DNA of 13,496 nt from Flavobacteriales bacterium UBA7325 (GTDB lineage: Bacteria; Bacteroidota; Bacteroidia; Flavobacteriales_D; Crocinitomicaceae). The number at the start of each line of letters is the position of its first letter. Within the stretch, counting starts at the first letter, position 1. Below, piece after piece: positions 12,751-13,496 of this stretch. The stretch is from assembly GCA_002471375.1 (NCBI GenBank), contig DKPV01000040.1:1-13496 (forward strand), given 5' to 3'. Made by a program: the position numbers and the translations under genes. The notes beneath the pieces are model-generated. The model made no database searches and was not told where the DNA came from. It was given only the letters and a program-made list of their open reading frames with translations.

Positions 12751-13496
12751 GCTTGCGGAGTTGTTTCGGCAAGAGCATTTAGGCCGATGGAAATTCGTTC
12801 AACACATTCCACTTTACCTAAAAAAGAAGCGATCTCAAACATACTTGGCCCCATTCCTTTTCCTGTGACTAGTAACCTGAACAATGGAAGCACCGCTCCA
12901 ATTCCAAGCTCTTTAGCTGTGATGAATTCTTTAAATGTAGTTTCAATTGATTCAGGAGAATAGTCTTCAAGGCTTGACATAACACCCTTCCATTCAGTCA
13001 TGAGTGTAGAAGCATTATTCTTCCACTTTTTTCGTGTTGTCTTTTCGTCATAAGACGTTGGTTTTTCAAGTAGAAATGAACCTTCAGTCCAGATGTCTTC
13101 AATAAAGGTTGCTCGTTCTTTCATTAGGCGACAAACAGTCGACAACCTGGAAACATCGCGTTTTTCGGTTAAAATTTGCGATAGCTCTTCAGCTAGCACC
13201 TCGTCTGCAGTTGAGCGGAGGTATTGTTGCTGATACCATTTTGTCTTATCTGGATCAAATTTTGCACCGGATTTTGACACACGTTCTAAGGTGAATGTTT
13301 CACATAATTCATCTAGCGAAAAAATCTCCTGAGTTGTTCCAGGATTCCACCCTAAGAATGCAAGCATGTTTAGAAACCCGCCAGCGATATATCCTTTCTC
13401 GCGGTATCCAGAATAAACTTCTCCTTCTTCAGTTGTCCAATTTGCTGGGAAGACCGGAAAGCCTAATCGATCACCATCACGCTTTGATAATTTTCC
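12747..13496 (-). CDS. gltX: Glutamyl-tRNA synthetase, N-terminal part outside window
   Basis: GltX attaches glutamate to tRNA-Glu, using ATP, in the cytoplasm. The frame runs to the window edge, so only the last 249 codons are visible of an enzyme that is usually about 480-510 residues. The visible part begins with GKLSKRDGDRLGFPVFP, which holds the class I KMSKS-type signature KLSKR at 13479-13493. NMLAFLGWNPGTTQEIFSL and the FDPDKTKWYQQQYLR stretch follow, both typical of bacterial GluRS of this phylum. The helical C-terminal anticodon-binding domain fills the rest. The HIGH motif and the start codon are beyond the window. An internal Met at 13367 is not a start. The stop TGA overlaps the folB start by 4 nt. 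A GlnRS assignment is less likely because the motif context is that of GluRS. Confidence 0.96.
   Translation of the reverse strand, partial: GKLSKRDGDRLGFPVFPANWTTEEGEVYSGYREKGYIAGGFLNMLAFLGWNPGTTQEIFSLDELCETFTLERVSKSGAKFDPDKTKWYQQQYLRSTADEVLAEELSQILTEKRDVSRLSTVCRLMKERATFIEDIWTEGSFLLEKPTSYDEKTTRKKWKNNASTLMTEWKGVMSSLEDYSPESIETTFKEFITAKELGIGAVLPLFRLLVTGKGMGPSMFEIASFLGKVECVERISIGLNALAETTPQA

Noticed and set aside
1..13496. CRISPR array, insertion sequence, prophage or toxin-antitoxin module
   Set aside because: No regularly spaced repeats with unique spacers, no transposase or integrase motifs, and no paired small toxin-antitoxin genes were seen.

Overview
The window looks like chromosomal DNA from a member of Bacteroidota, most likely order Flavobacteriales. 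The reasons are the low GC content, the A-rich leaders without Shine-Dalgarno motifs, several exact copies of the Bacteroidota -7 promoter element (TAnnTTTG), a gliding-motility/type IX-secretion C-terminal domain, a HisKA_2 kinase paired with a LytTR regulator, and a secreted TlpA-like thioredoxin protein. A family-level assignment is not safe from this stretch alone.

Layout from left to right. (1) The 3' two-thirds of an RNase R gene (+) ends in a hairpin terminator. (2) A two-gene two-component operon (-) follows: a six-TM, multi-PAS sensor kinase, then a LytTR response regulator that overlaps it by 14 nt. (3) A 672-nt AT-rich spacer holds repeated TATTAACAT boxes, an operator-like dyad, a possible small-RNA unit and the rpiB promoter. 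(4) rpiB (+) faces a secreted thioredoxin-fold protein gene (-), with only 6 nt between their stops. (5) An ECF sigma factor gene (+) is coupled to a membrane protein that starts at TTG, has anti-sigma topology and ends in a gliding-motility-type C-terminal domain. (6) A tightly packed four-gene operon (-) encodes an NAD-dependent epimerase/dehydratase-like protein, a CPBP intramembrane protease, an SDR oxidoreductase and a 7-TM protein of unknown function. (7) A small lipoprotein gene (+) is followed by a bidirectional terminator. (8) tRNA-Cys (-), folB (-) and the 3' part of gltX (-) close the window.

Most of the content is ordinary housekeeping: RNA decay, pentose phosphate isomerisation, folate synthesis and tRNA charging. 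The less ordinary parts are three. The sigma factor/CHU_C membrane protein pair could link gene expression to the state of the type IX secretion or cell-surface system. The four-gene membrane and redox operon looks lipid-related, but its substrate cannot be read from the sequence. The regulatory spacer lies between the two-component operon and rpiB. No insertion sequence, CRISPR array, phage gene or toxin-antitoxin module was seen.
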